Shown: piece by piece, positions 1 to 9,762 of the stretch
How positions within the stretch are numbered: position 1 is the stretch's first letter
Layout: the number at the start of each line of letters is the position of its first letter
Source of the DNA: Conus ventricosus
Taxonomy: Eukaryota; Mollusca; Gastropoda; Neogastropoda; Conidae
Assembly (NCBI GenBank): GCA_018398815.1
Contig: CM031616.1
Span: 29,443,609-29,507,608, forward strand
Direction of reading: 5' to 3'
Length of the DNA: 64,000 bases
Made by a program: the position numbers and the translations under genes
Notes under the pieces: model-generated
Told to the model about the DNA's origin: nothing
What the model saw: only the letters and a program-made list of their open reading frames with translations
Databases searched by the model: none

Positions 1-500
1 GTGACCTCAAAGACCTGAAGAGTGCCTACCACAGGTCTCTTCAGGCCTCTAAGAACTGAAGCCAGCAGTCTTCACGCATTTTGTATATAGTGTAAATAAG
101 GTAAGCAATTAGTGTTTCTGTCTTGACCTGTCCTGTCCTTGATTTCACAAATTTGTCCCTGATTTTGTTCTTTCTTGTCCCTGAAAACAAATTTTTGGGT
201 AGGCATGTCTGCTATGATACAACCAGTAGTTCACTTGGAGACCTATAAAAGCAAGCTGTTGGTCTTTTTCTCTTTCACACTCAGATTACTAACCTGTTTT
301 AACTGCTTCTGATCTTCTGACTGTGTTCAGTCTTGAAAAGTGGGATGGGTGTAGGACTCTAAAGGCAACCATATATTAAAATCCACAAGTAGTCCAAACT
401 GGAAAATAACACTGTTGTCAATTTCCCTCACAAGGCTCAACTGATTTCATGTACAACATTCACTAGTTTTTCTTGCCTTTGGATTGGGTGTAGGCAGATT
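1..500. other. non-coding flank of hAT gene
   Basis: No gene is seen here. The segment is AT-rich and probably holds the 3' untranslated and terminal part of the minus-strand hAT transposase to its right. I did not find a left terminal inverted repeat matching the right one near 6146. A sequence resembling that right end, but in the same orientation, lies at 197-211. Confidence 0.4.
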
Positions 501-1917
501 TCAATGCCCTAAGCTCATTGTCAGAGTAGTGCCTTCCCAAGGCTCACCTTGGCGGGATTTCACAATCATTAGGCTCTCTAGAGTCCTTTGACCCATGGAA
601 GCCCTCTGATCTGTCTTATTCTTCCTAACACAACTGAAGATTCTCTCACATGCTGCGTTTGAATGTGGTATGGTGAGAATTCCCAGCATGACCTTTGCCA
701 AGTTCTTGAAGCAATGTACCCCTACAGCATCTATGATCTCCCCTATCTTCACCCAATGCACATCCACTCTCTCCTCCTCTGTCTGTATCCCCGGAATCTG
801 GGTCAAGTTGTCTCCACAGTAGTCCGAGAATTCATGCATCACTTTTCCTTTCTCCACTCCTGGAGGCAACAAGCATGGAAATTTGTCCAAGAAGAAGTCC
901 AAGTCAGATGTTTGTGCACCTTCAGCACCATCAACAGCTCTTATCTTGGTGTCTGCTACCTTTGCATGTCTCAGCACTTGACAGGACAAAGGAAACTTCA
1001 TTTTCATGTAGCAACAGGCACTTGTCCAGAATTTCCTCACCTTCTGATGAAATTCAGTCAACTTGTTCTCTCTGAGCTGATGGTTTTGAATGAAGGTTCT
1101 GGCCTCATCTCCAATGAACAACTCCTTGTCAGTCTTTAAGTGGAAGCTTTCTTGTATCGAATGTCTAGAGCACTTTTACCAATCATGGCTGAGGGTTTCA
1201 CAAACTTGGTGAGACACTGCCTGAAGAACCGGAGCAGAAGCCTCTGCAGAAGATGAATCTGGGGGGACTCATTTTGAAGTTGCTGGTTCAGCACATCAAA
1301 AGGTTCCAGTGCCTCAAACAAGAAAATACAGTACAGCCTGTTTGTGCGGGAAATGAAGAAGTCTTGTAGTCTTTTCAGTCTTGCCACAGCTGAGGATGAA
1401 GTCTCAGAGCCTGAAGTTTTGACTTCTTCCTGGATGAAACTCTTCAAAGGGTCCCAATTCTCCAGCATCCTGCCAATACATTTTCGGACGCTGAGCCATC
1501 TAGTAGAAACATGTTTGAGGATCTTCTGGTGCTTCACATCAGCTTGGAATTTTTCAAGGCTTGCCTGTCGTTTGCTGGATTTATCAAGATAATAGTAGAC
1601 ATCGACAAGCACCTCGTCAACGTTGAAGGGCAGTTCAGAACAGGCTTTTTCAGCTGCACGATGAAGGAGATGACAAGGGCAGCCTGCAAGGTGAAGTTCC
1701 CCATGCTGCTTCTTCATGAACCTGTACACACCTTTGTGTTGGCCTGTCATCACATTGGCATTGTCACACCCTAGTGCAAGACAGTTGCTCCACAACACAG
1801 ACTGAGCGTCCACACCTACATTCACAGCTGCATCTTCCTCTGCAGCCACCAGGGGTTGGCCTCCACCACCAACTGGAAGGCTCAGTTCACCAGCTACAAG
1901 TTTGAAGATGTTCTCTC
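501..1917 (-). pseudogene. hAT transposase exon 2 (catalytic core and C-terminal dimerisation domain)
   Basis: Reading right to left, the first part (to 1136) holds the RNase H-like core with LALGCDNANVMTG, the HLAGCPCHLLH Cys/His stretch and HVSTRWLSV. The second part (1121-501) holds the hAT C-terminal dimerisation signature HSNAACERIFSCVRKNK. Near 1136 the frame shifts by one base, splitting the open frame into 269 and 206 codons. The acceptor TTGCAG at 1918-1920 sets the exon start in phase with exon 1. The family resembles ZNF862/ZMYM-type hAT proteins common in fish, cnidarians and molluscs. No intact full-length frame exists here, so it is called a pseudogene, with assembly error as the alternative. 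Confidence 0.75.
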
Positions 1918-2309
1918 CTGCAACCAACCAGTTCATTATTTTCATTAATCATCTGTCAATAAGAATATGAATGACTAAAATGGTTTCATGGGTGAAACCA
2001 CACGTCCGGAAAATCCGGAATCCGGATTTCGTATTGGTCGTTTGTCCGGAAATCCGGACATCGGCGTTCGTTGTGGTCGATTTTCCTTTTTTGGGTAGTT
2101 TTTGGTGAAGCTGCGTTCTTGAACAACTCGCGCATGCGCCGTCCAAGTTGTTGCAAAACTTGTCTTCCGATTTGCGCCATTTTCACGATAGCCTACAGCG
2201 TGTTCACGTCGCACGTCTTCACGTCGCAACGATCTTCTTCACGTCGGAACGATCCCGTCGACCTAGATCTAGTCTGAATCTGCTGCACTTCATTGTCTTC
2301 TTTGAGCAC

Positions 2310-2578
2310 GATGCCGTTTGTGGCTGTGAATGAAGACACGTCGCTGATCGATGCTTCTGTCCCCAACAAATGGTCTTGGCGATGGCTGGACGAAAGAGGT
2401 CCGGACAATGATGGCGAAATGGGAAAGGGCGACACATTTCTGACTTGGTCACCGCAAAACCACAGCTGCTGGCGTTGCCCGGTGCATCGTCTGCTTGCAG
2501 GACATCAAGTATGGAAGCTCTGGCATAACGGCACTCAAAAAGCATGTCAAATACAAGAAACACCAGGAAAATGCAAAG
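2310..2578 (+). pseudogene. BED-type zinc finger exon of a hAT-like gene (broken frame)
   Basis: The plus strand encodes a finger with the pattern C-x2-C...H-x4-H (CIVCLQDIKYGSSG, then the KKHVKYKKH stretch), ending at a good donor, GCAAAG|GTAGGC at 2578. Upstream, a second frame starting at ATG 2311 carries WSWRWLDE, which in this family normally precedes the finger. The two parts are in different frames and the finger frame has a TGA at 2441, so at least one indel separates them. The exon is oriented opposite to the surrounding transposase gene, which supports a separate insertion. No later exon of this element is seen. Confidence 0.5.
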
Positions 2579-2591
2579 GTAGGCAACGCTC

Positions 2592-2592
2592 G

Positions 2593-2628
<36 letters not shown>

Positions 2629-2652
2629 CTTCTTCTTCTTCTTCTTCTTCCT
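2592..2652. repeat. (CT)n / (CTT)n microsatellite
   Basis: A run of CT dinucleotides passes into CTT trinucleotides. Similar CT runs follow at 2684-2701 and 2832-2871. They make low-complexity Ser/Leu frames that are not genes. Confidence 0.95.
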
Positions 2653-2830
2653 AAAATACTGGTTCACTCAAAAACGAGTAGGTCTCTCTCTCTCTCTCTC
2701 TTATCATGTTGCTATGTTGAATTGTCTGTATGAATGATATGTGCTGAAATAATGTATGCTTGACAAGGACAGATTGTAAGACTAGGCTTTGGCCTAAAAT
2801 CTTCATCCTTGGGTATTAAAGATCAATCAA

Positions 2831-2831
<1 letters not shown>

Positions 2832-2871
<40 letters not shown>
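2832..2871. repeat. (CT)n microsatellite
   Basis: About 19 CT units follow an ATCAATCAATC tail. The combination looks like the 3' end of an old non-LTR or SINE insertion that seeded a microsatellite. Confidence 0.9.
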
Positions 2872-2873
<2 letters not shown>

Positions 2874-3067
2874 TGGACAAGTAATGCACCAGTCTGTAAG
2901 TAAATTCTGCATAACATACAAAATTATGCTGGTTTAGTGATTTTTATTATTCTTTATGATTCACAAGTTTTCTTTTCATTTTTTTTTTTTTTGGGGGGGG
3001 GGGGGGGGAGCAGCATAAGTTACTCTGGGACACAACATTAGTCTTATTTCACTTATAAAAACATGCT

Positions 3068-3106
3068 CGGCTGGGCTATAAGCAACATTATCTTATCTTA
3101 TCTTAT
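3068..3106 (+). repeat. 39-bp dispersed retroelement tail, copy 1
   Basis: This stretch, CGGCTGGGCTATAAGCAACA followed by (TTATC)n, is the exact reverse complement of 11120-11158 inside the piggyBac element. A unique head with a short tandem tail is typical of the 3' end of a LINE/SINE family. The body of the element is not recognisable here. Confidence 0.6.
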
Positions 3107-3396
3107 AAAAACATGCTGAAAGTACCTCAAAATGGTCTGATTTTAATAACGAAAATGTAAAAATGCTTCAGCTTCAGGGGCTTCGCCCCCTGACCCCGAC
3201 TTCCGGCCCCTGGACCCCCACCTTTCAGGATTTTCAATTTTCCCAGGTTTCACCCATGTAGTTTAAATAAAACCAACTTTTAATGCCACATGCCTCTCTG
3301 TGTCTGTCTCTGTATTGCCCCATCTTTCCCTCGGTCACACACTTCCTCTCTTCCCACCTCTTTCAGTTTCCACTCATTTATCTGGAATGTATAATG

Positions 3397-3430
3397 GATG
3401 TGTGTGTGTGTGTGTGTGTGAATGTGTGTG

Positions 3431-3469
<39 letters not shown>

Positions 3470-3512
3470 CGTGTGTGTGTGCGGGTGTGTCAGTGTGTGT
3501 GTGTGAGAGTGA
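3397..3512. repeat. (TG)n microsatellite
   Basis: A long imperfect TG run is followed by GA repeats (3555-3597). The GA part is the insertion site of the element that starts at 3598. Confidence 0.95.
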
Positions 3513-3597
3513 TGTGCCGGTGCGAAGCATAGTGAGCTGGTCTGCTGGTACTACTACACAGAGAGAGAGAGAGAAGAGACAGACAGAGAGAGAGAAG

Positions 3598-5189
3598 CAG
3601 ACCTGCCAACCCCCTAAGAGACCAATGAGTAAGAATTGAAGCTCAGTGACGCAGAAATGTGTAATTTCTGAGAGCTAAGAGTAATCGAGCGCGACAGTTA
3701 CCCTTTTTCAAACAAACACGATGTGATAAAATTGTTCACACAATTTTTGTGAACTTTACTTTTCTTCAAAAACAAGCTTTTCTTTTAAGTGTCACAAGAA
3801 ATCTCTACAAATTATGAAAATGTAGAATACACTGGAAACACACACAAATCCCCTAAACCATCATGACATGGCACACCAAGGCTTGATAGTGCGCCAGAAA
3901 CAACCTAAAAAATTGGAAATGAAATGAGGCAGGGAACAGTAAACAATAAACAGTAAACAAATGGGGTAACGTTTGCTCCCATTTTATAAGGAAACCTAAC
4001 ACAAAGTAACTTTTATTCAAGACTGGCACAAACTTTTAAACTTGAATAAGGTCAGACAAATACACATAGACGAACAATCTTATCTAATAGTGGGGGGAAA
4101 AACAAGCGCAGGCCAACAACTCAACTGTCTTGATAGTAATGACTTGGCAAAGATTTGAACTTGAGGAGGGGGGGGGGGGGGGGGGGGGGGGAGGGGGGGA
4201 GTTTGAAGATGGAGAAACTGGGAACATGAAATTAAGAAAATACATAACCTAAAAAATGTTCTCCCTGTTGATGATTCTGTGCATGTGGGGTTGGCTATCA
4301 GCTCAGTGGTGATTGTGTCATTTGTTAAGTATCGCACCACCCCAGGAAAGAATTTGTCCCCCCCCCCCCCCTCCTGACTTCCATCAATCCCCAACACAAA
4401 CGGTCCATTCTGCAGTGGAGATGCAGCAGCAGTTAAGCCTTCCATGAGAAGGGTCCTTCCAATGTGTGTTGTCTTTATTCGACTGCTCTTCAACTGTTTG
4501 GCGATCTCCGAATCTGAGAACGCTTCTTTAAAAAGCTGGGATGCATGGTCGGCTGCGCTAAGAGCGATGTTGTGCTCGACGAAAAATCCGGCCACCAATG
4601 CTTCAGCCCCAATTACCCTTTTCCTAATTTCATCCTCTTTTGAGGTGTCTACAGTCTGAAAAAAGTGTTGATGCTGGAAGAATTCGGCGGGTTAGAGGAA
4701 TCGATGTGCTTGCGCGACTCGAGGTGACGCTTCACATCCACCATCCCGCGATTGGAAATTGTGAAGTCCGACTCGCAAGTGGTACACCGTGCACAATTTA
4801 CACCTTTAGCCGAAGGTCGTATGCAGGGGAACTTTTCGAGTATTCTTTTGGAACTTTTGACCAAGTTTTTTCTTTTTCGCATCTTGTCCAAAACTTTCTA
4901 CTCCACGTTTCGACATTTTCGTAGCTAAAACTTCAAAAAGACGCCAACTTCGCTGAATGGTAAAGATGGTGAAACGAACTGCGCATGACCGGAAACGCTT
5001 CTTGGAGATTACTGGTTATACGCACGGCGCCGTGCGTGTCTGTACATAAGCCGATTTTTTCGTCCGTTTTTTGTTGTTGTTGTTGTTGAAAACTTTCAAT
5101 GCGTATTTTTTTGGCTAATGCGTAAGGGTGTAAGAATTATCACTTGGGCGTAATAAATTACGCGAAATGCGTAATGGTTGGCAGGTCTG
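3598..5189 (-). mobile_element. hAT element with perfect 14-bp TIRs, inserted in a GA microsatellite
   Basis: CAGACCTGCCAACC at 3598-3611 is exactly complemented at 5176-5189, giving a 1,592-bp element. Both flanks are GA repeats, so the expected 8-bp target duplication is blurred: GAGAGAAG on the left, AGAGAGAG on the right. It carries a decayed minus-strand transposase first exon related to the host hAT gene. The middle is damaged by a G run of about 30 (4165-4200) and a C run (4359-4372). The element sits in the intron of the larger hAT gene, so it is the younger insertion. Confidence 0.75.
4250..4891 (-). pseudogene. hAT transposase N-terminal fragment with BED-like finger
   Basis: From 4891 leftwards the frame gives a basic start and a finger of the pattern C-x2-C...H-x4-H (CTTCESDF, HLESRKH). 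After a T6 run near 4659-4664 the frame shifts by one base and continues with LSAADHASQLFKEAFSDSEI and NGPFVLGIDGSQ. These align residue by residue with the exon at 5259-5967 (LSAAD...AFPDSAI, NGPFCLSTDGSN). The donor GGTAAGT used in that exon reads GGGAGAA here, so the splice site looks lost. Weak similarity to exon 2 resumes near 4217. Non-functional as it stands. Confidence 0.7.
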
Positions 5190-5241
5190 AGAGAGAGAAA
5201 GAGAGAGAGGGGGGGAATCAGAGAGAGAGAGAGAGAGAGAG
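5190..5241. repeat. (GA)n microsatellite
   Basis: GA repeats flank the right end of the 3598-5189 element and continue the GA tract found at its left end. They lie directly downstream of the exon 1 donor of the host hAT gene. Confidence 0.9.
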
Positions 5242-5258
5242 TTGAAGTTTTCACTTAC

Positions 5259-5967
5259 CAGTGGATGCATCCTTGAGAGTAGGGACTGAAAACAGTCTGG
5301 TTTCCACACCACTCTCCCCAATGAACGTCAGCACAACAGGATACTGCTTGTCTCTTTGATCATTACTTCCATCAGTGCTGAGACAGAAGGGTCCATTGGC
5401 AATAGTTTCTTTCAGTGCCATCTTTTCACTTGTAGCAAGGTGATTCACAATTTCTGTTGTCTTGTTTCTCGCACAACTGTAGTTTTTTGCTATAGCAGAA
5501 TCGGGGAATGCTGCTTTTACAACCTTCTTCAAAGTGTCTGCTGCCGACAGAGGCACGTTTAACTTCACTAACGTTTCAGTCAACATGACCTCTGCTCTTG
5601 TCACATCAAGCACTTCAGGCTCGCTCTTGGTGGTTTTCGGCGTACTGCTAAAAAACGCTGGTAGTTTCGGACACTTTTCTGCATCTTTTTTGGCACTGAC
5701 ATATTTTGTATGCTTCATTGACTTGCAATGTGTTTCAATGTCGAACTGACCTGAGTGACTGATGTTAATGTCAGTCAGGCAGTACACACAGAATGCGTAA
5801 TTTTCGCCCAACGTCGAACGCTGTATTCCAGGCGTTTTCGTGTAACTGTCTTTGAACTTCTGCAACACTCTTGCTTTTTTTTCTTTGTGATCAGGCGCGC
5901 TTTTAGTATGAGCTCGCTTCGACGCCGCCGCCATCTTGAACGTACTGCAAATGTTTACGCGTTGCAT
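5259..5967 (-). CDS. hAT transposase exon 1 (BED-like finger)
   Basis: An open exon of about 236 codons. Two ATGs are possible; the inner one (5934) begins MAAASKRAHTK and has a good context, AAGATGG. A finger, CVYCLTDINISHSG...H-x4-H, lies at about residues 60-86. It is followed by LSAADTLKKVVKAAFPDSAI and by NGPFCLSTDGSND, which opens the RNase H-like fold. The exon ends at CACTG|GTAAGT (donor at 5257-5258) and joins exon 2 at 1917 in phase. Encoded part: DNA-binding and start of the catalytic domain of a nuclear transposase. No frameshift is seen in this exon, in contrast to its neighbours. Confidence 0.75.
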
Positions 5968-6131
5968 TCTGGGAACCCGGATCCAGAGTTACTACAATCC
6001 ACCGTTTCAAAACCAGCGCAAACACTTGTACAATTTTGCTGTTGTTTGATTTATTATTTTTCGTAATTTTTTTCCCGTTTCGTAATTTTCGTAATTTCAA
6101 TTTTTTTGTGATAATTACGAAAAAATCGTAA

Positions 6132-6147
6132 GGGTAAACAGGTCTGT
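6132..6147 (-). repeat. candidate right terminal repeat of the hAT gene
   Basis: Read on the minus strand this ends in CAGACCTGTTTACCC, a typical hAT terminus. It lies about 165 bp upstream of the first ATG of the transposase. The same 16 bp recur at 28552-28567. Confidence 0.5.
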
Positions 6148-6149
6148 AT

Positions 6150-9100
6150 AACCTACATTTCCTAGGTCGGCCCGGTTGAGTCTGTGGTCTGTTTGGCTAA
6201 ATCTCAGAGCTGTTTGGAGGAGACTGTGTGTTAAAGATGCCTTTCTTCGGAAGTTTTTTCACTGCATTGTCAATGAATGGATGATACATCTGGCTTCATT
6301 TCTTCTTCCATGAGTGAAAGAATGCATTTTCATCGGGGTTTAGAGCACATCCTCAAAATCAACAGCGGGTTATTGAACAGAACAAAACTGTCGAAATAAT
6401 GTTTGGGGCACTGGACAGCGTCATGTGAATTGGAAGTGTGAGGACATCTTTCAGTCGGTGAGTAATGATGTACAGGCTGCTCACAGGATAGTAGTATGTG
6501 GACAGGCATCACTGTGTCTTAGATGCTGAACATAGTTCACTGTTGAGTATCCCCACGGGTGCTGAGCACAGCTGCTGTGACAAACAGTTTTGGGCATGAA
6601 CCAAGATCATCTAGTCTCATGACCTTGAAGATCCTATCACAGACTTTGTTTTCAGCTGTTTGCATGGTCTCTTAGCTCCTAATCCAGGATGGTTGGCTTG
6701 TGCATAATCTGATGGTCTCAGCTGGACACTCTCCAGATTCAGGGTACATATTCAGCAACCATATAAAAGTTTGCAGAGCTGCCAAATATCACAGAGTCTA
6801 GTTTACTTCTGAACTCAATGCATGTTACAGAAATATATATTCGTTATAAATGAACACAGAAATAGTATTGTTTTCAGCTCACTGCATTTGAAAATTGCAA
6901 AGCAGCCCACTGTGATGTATTTCCAGAACCATTGTTGCTAATCTGGAAGCAGCAAGTACAGCTGTGTCAAGTTGACATGGCATATTATTTTTGACTGCTA
7001 ATTGTCAAGCTAAAACAGAACTTCGTGGTGGTGTTAGGAATGGTAGAAAAATGTTGAAACAAAAACGCAGAGAGAGAGAAGAACCCTCTTCAAAAGTAGG
7101 TGTCATGCTAGAATTGAACGTGAAGTATCTAAGCATCACAGCTTTGACAGTTGGCAAGTTCCACGAGTGGAAGGAAGTTTGCCTCAAATTTTTTTGTGTT
7201 TGGGCGAGTGCATGTGTGTGTGTTACTTTCAGTATCGTGGTACTGCTGAAATGGTTAGAGGAAAATTTACTGAAATCAGCGGTAGTCCTTTCTGTAAACA
7301 CAACTAAAATGAACAGTCATTGCTTAGGGTTATTGGTAGCTCTGCTGTACATGCGTTTAAATACAAACAAATTTGTATTCAGTTCTGAAATGCATTTAAT
7401 TTGCTATGGCTGTGATATTCAAACTTCACAGTTCTTTGACAAATACGTATCATCGCAACTCAACAGTCAGTCTGAGCAAAATTGTGGATCCTGGAGTTCA
7501 GTTAGGAAACAAACTATGGACTAGACGAGTTGGTGATAAACGAAAATGGTCTCTTGTCAGGCAAATGTGTGATCCAATTTGCATGCAGTGACACCTGCTT
7601 CACAAACTGAAATCATGCATGTCTGTTGATTGTGCACTCTGGTCACTACAAAATGAAAATCCCTTTTACCTTGCTGAAGAACATTTCATATAGTTTTTGA
7701 TGTGTCATGCCTGAAACTGTATGGAGCACCGACACTGTGAGAGCTTGAATTTATTTTGAGTCCTAGTGAGCATATCATACCTTTAAATCAGCCTTTGATT
7801 TTTCAAGAAATCAAAGTGTGTGAGCATCGTGTACTTTCATCTTTCAACACACTGAAAGGGAGGGGAGGCTGCAGAATTTGGACAGGATAAGGTAATTTGC
7901 TGTTTATGAGAGGTCATGTCAGCAGGTGACTGATACACTCATTAGAGTGGGTTCCCCTGCCCCATGGGTCTTTATGCTGTACAGATATTTCGTGATTGAG
8001 AAAGCAACCCATCTTCACTTGAAATAACCACACTGTGTCACGGAAAGTGTGCTGCAGACGCATATGATGCATCTCTGTTTTTTTTGCTTCGTGAAACACT
8101 TGAACGAGGTCCTGGTCAGGGTGATGCTTTTTTGAAATTAGCGACTGGGAATGGGAGCCAGAGATAAAGCACACCTCATTGTTAGGTCTTCCTGGGATTT
8201 TGGTCTTTTCAGGTGTTCTCACTTATCATTCAAGTATGTATGTGAAGTCCATTTCAGCTCATCGTTTGCAGACAATGCGATTTCATGTTCATTTTTCACA
8301 GAATATGGTTTTGAAGTCTAAAATTTTTTTTTTTATATATCATCCTTTTTATACCCATACGTAAACACACGTACTCATACACACATGTACACCAAAAACA
8401 TCACTGCATACACCTCCGATCCAAATATGTACCATATAGACATAGTTTTGATGTGTTACTCATTATAAATGTTAGCTAACCCTTCTGATTTCTTTTCAGG
8501 TTTTTGTGCATGTTCATTTTCGTCCAGCATGTTTTTTGTTGTATTTTTTTTTGTGAATGAAGTCTTTCATTAGTCTCGTCAGTGATGTCTACCTATACAT
8601 GATGTAAGAAGAAATTGTGATATGTTTTTAACTGAATAATATTTTACATTCAGTTTCAACACATTGCTATCCTAGCTAGATTGCTGAGAGAGGCAGGATC
8701 ATATCTGGAGTTTGAACAGTGGAAGTCAGTATATTTAAAACAAGATAGAAAACAAAGGGGGTTGGGGGGGGGGGGGGGGGTATGCTGGCAGGATTGTGGG
8801 GTGGTGTTTATACTGGCAGTGAACTGGGTTGTCTATGGACCCATGAAGTCTGTATTAGGGAAAGGCAGTCACGGTCACAGAGTTCTGAATGCTATTAAGT
8901 GGTGTCTGACCATAGATGCAACACTTCACACTGAGAAGTGCTGTTGTTTTTCCACATGTTTCTTGGTGATTAAATGAAGTATTTGGGTCCCCATAATTCC
9001 TGCTGATGTCGATCATTAGAACCAGTGTGAGACGAGAGGTTAACTTTCCTCAAGGGACCCGTTGTTACCATTCTTAAAATCCAGACTCGTACAAATATAT

Positions 9101-9500
9101 TGCATGGTTTTACCTGGGTTTTAGAAATGACCTGACTGTTCTTAATTGCCAGATTTTTTGGTTCATGTTCCAAGATCGTTGAGGTTCACAAACCTGGATA
9201 AACGTAGGTTTGCTGGGGGGGATGGAGGGGATTGATCATCAGTGTGTGCTAGAACTGTTTGGGTCGCACAAAGGGAAGTAACCGTTGGAACTGTTTGGGT
9301 CGCACAAAGGGAAGTAACCTTTGAAAAGCTGTTCTACATTGGAAATCAGTTTGTTAAACTCATGTGATGGAAGTGTTATTTCGCATTCTCAATTCATACA
9401 TACACATTTCTTTGGAATGTCCGAAATGTTCGAGTTTACAAATATTGGAAATAAATTGTTAACTTTTTGGACAAAAGATTGCTGAAATAGGTTTCTCAGC
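6150..9500. other. intergenic, no gene recognised
   Basis: Only short shadow frames are present. Visible items are an old G run (8763-8780) and a tandem duplication of about 36 bp, GAACTGTTTGGGTCGCACAA-type, at about 9249-9320. Confidence 0.5.
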
Positions 9501-9548
9501 TTTAACCTTCGCCGGACGGTGCTATTGACTATACACGGAAGACGGTGT

Positions 9549-9692
9549 GGGTCCATGTGGACCCATGTCCCTCAAAGAGGGAAAATCATGTCCACCCTTC
9601 CACAGACGGTGTGGGTCCATGTGGACCCATGTTCCTCAAAGAGGGAAAATCATGTCCACCCTTCCACAGACGGTGTGGGTCCATGTGGACCC
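9549..9692. repeat. left subterminal palindrome array of piggyBac
   Basis: Three copies of GGGTCCATGTGGACCC occur at 9549-9564, 9613-9628 and 9677-9692, spaced exactly 64 bp. Each follows GACGGTGT. The 64-bp unit also carries an AAAGAGGGAAAATCATG block. These are good candidates for transposase or host-factor binding sites. Confidence 0.9.
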
Positions 9693-9762
9693 ATGGCCGT
9701 CATAAAAGGAAAATGTATCCAATTTTGGCAAAGTTTTCAAATTGCTGCTTCAACCTGCAACA

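Larger units (their letters stand above)
1987..3258 (+). mobile_element. hAT-like element with 13-bp inverted ends, inside the hAT intron
   Basis: A perfect 13-bp inverted pair, CATGGGTGAAACC at 1987-1999 and its complement at 3246-3258, bounds 1.27 kb. The left end is itself a small palindrome and is followed by CCGGA-rich sequence. Inside lie a plus-strand BED-finger exon (to 2578), CT microsatellites, a retroelement-like tail (2750-2833) and a GGGGCTTCGCCCCC hairpin near 3178. I see no convincing 8-bp target duplication. It may be a non-autonomous derivative that kept only exon 1 of a transposase. Confidence 0.5.
501..5967 (-). mobile_element. hAT-superfamily transposon gene (two exons, interrupted intron)
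   Basis: Two minus-strand exons join in frame to give one hAT-type DNA transposase. Exon 1 (5967-5259) carries the N-terminus and a BED-like zinc finger and ends at a clean donor, CACTG|GTAAGT. Exon 2 (1917-501) starts after an acceptor reading TTGCAG and carries the catalytic and dimerisation parts. The junction reads A-S-T-G-E-N-I-F, the usual continuity for this family. The intron of about 3.3 kb is inflated by two other hAT-related elements (1987-3258 and 3598-5189) and by GA/TG microsatellites. A candidate right terminal repeat, TTTACCC-type with CAGACCTG at its outer end, lies at 6132-6147; the left one was not found. Exon 2 has one frameshift near 1136, so the copy is probably inactive unless that is an assembly error. 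Confidence 0.75.

Noticed and set aside
6991..7524. Plus-strand frame of 177 codons
   Set aside because: Composition is not coding-like, an antisense frame is equally open, and no motif is seen.
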